From Heliocidaris erythrogramma (lineage: Eukaryota; Echinodermata; Echinoidea; Camarodonta; Echinometridae), in NCBI GenBank assembly GCA_025617745.1, contig CM046870.1:7131618-7195617 (forward strand): DNA of 64,000 nt. The letters run 5' to 3'. Numbering within the stretch: the stretch's first letter is position 1; each line of letters begins with the position of its first letter. Positions 63,946-64,000 of this stretch are shown here, piece by piece. A program made the position numbers and the translations under genes. Below the pieces are notes generated by a model that saw only the letters and a list, made by a program, of their open reading frames with translations, did no database searches and was not told where the DNA came from.

Positions 63946-64000
63946 ATCAGCGACATTTGGTTTTCACTCTTCCAATAATAACTAGTGTTATAATTTTTAT

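Overview
The window reads as repeat-rich, AT-leaning, intron-scale nuclear DNA from a marine deuterostome, most likely an echinoderm and perhaps a sea urchin. The evidence is indirect: short exon-like islands instead of long ORFs, CR1/L2-like and I-like LINEs, Penelope-like elements, a Gmr1-like Ty3/gypsy element with integrase directly after protease (an order known from deuterostomes), and very many palindromic MITEs. No intact host gene is present. The only candidate host exons are leucine-rich-repeat islands at 58-775, a decayed RS/RD-rich fragment on the minus strand at 15.1-16.2 kb, a broken THAP-domain frame at 21.2 kb, and a short minus-strand ORF at the right edge.

Layout. 0-4.4 kb: LRR exon remnants, one MITE copy, a SINE remnant and unremarkable AT-rich DNA. 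4.5-9.3 kb: two degenerate Ty3/gypsy elements back to back. The first has zinc knuckles, protease, RT, RNase H, integrase and a 143-bp 3' LTR; the second is Gmr1-like, with gag, protease and the integrase N-terminus. 9.9-15.1 kb: an ACCAGT-rich array, telomere-like runs and long foldback elements. 16.2-22 kb: LINE ORF1, nested MITEs, a LINE ORF2 with PHD-like and endonuclease regions broken by a SINE and by a THAP segment, then RT motifs. 22.4-24.3 kb: an 18-bp minisatellite that stays open in several frames. 24.7-28.3 kb: four inverted-repeat elements. 28.5-30.9 kb and 34.7-36.1 kb: two satellites (about 61 bp and 163 bp units), both built on the palindrome CCCATATGGG. 36.3-42.6 kb: two Penelope-like copies, a large inverted repeat with hammerhead-like hairpins, and a 35-bp minisatellite. 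43.9-49.2 kb: a SINE with an Alu/7SL-like head interrupted by a TTAA-type MITE, a MITE with telomere-like runs, an array of nuclear-receptor-like half sites, and a perfect tRNA cloverleaf with an odd anticodon. 49.8-54.3 kb: a long dispersed repeat in two copies around a 1.6-kb (ATC)n array. 54.4-55.7 kb: an I-like LINE RNase H interrupted by a TA-flanked MITE. 58.1-58.9 kb: the 3' end of a CR1/L2-like LINE with an (ATT)n tail. 59.6-63.6 kb: palindromic MITEs, a 26-bp array and (TA)n.

Nothing here forms a working operon or pathway. The biology is that of a transposon graveyard in which elements are inserted inside one another, and the insertions can be ordered in time. The most informative signals are structural: covarying hairpins in repeats, hammerhead-like motifs beside Penelope-like ORFs, and insertion sites whose removal restores a reading frame. 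All family assignments were made by eye from motifs, without database searches.
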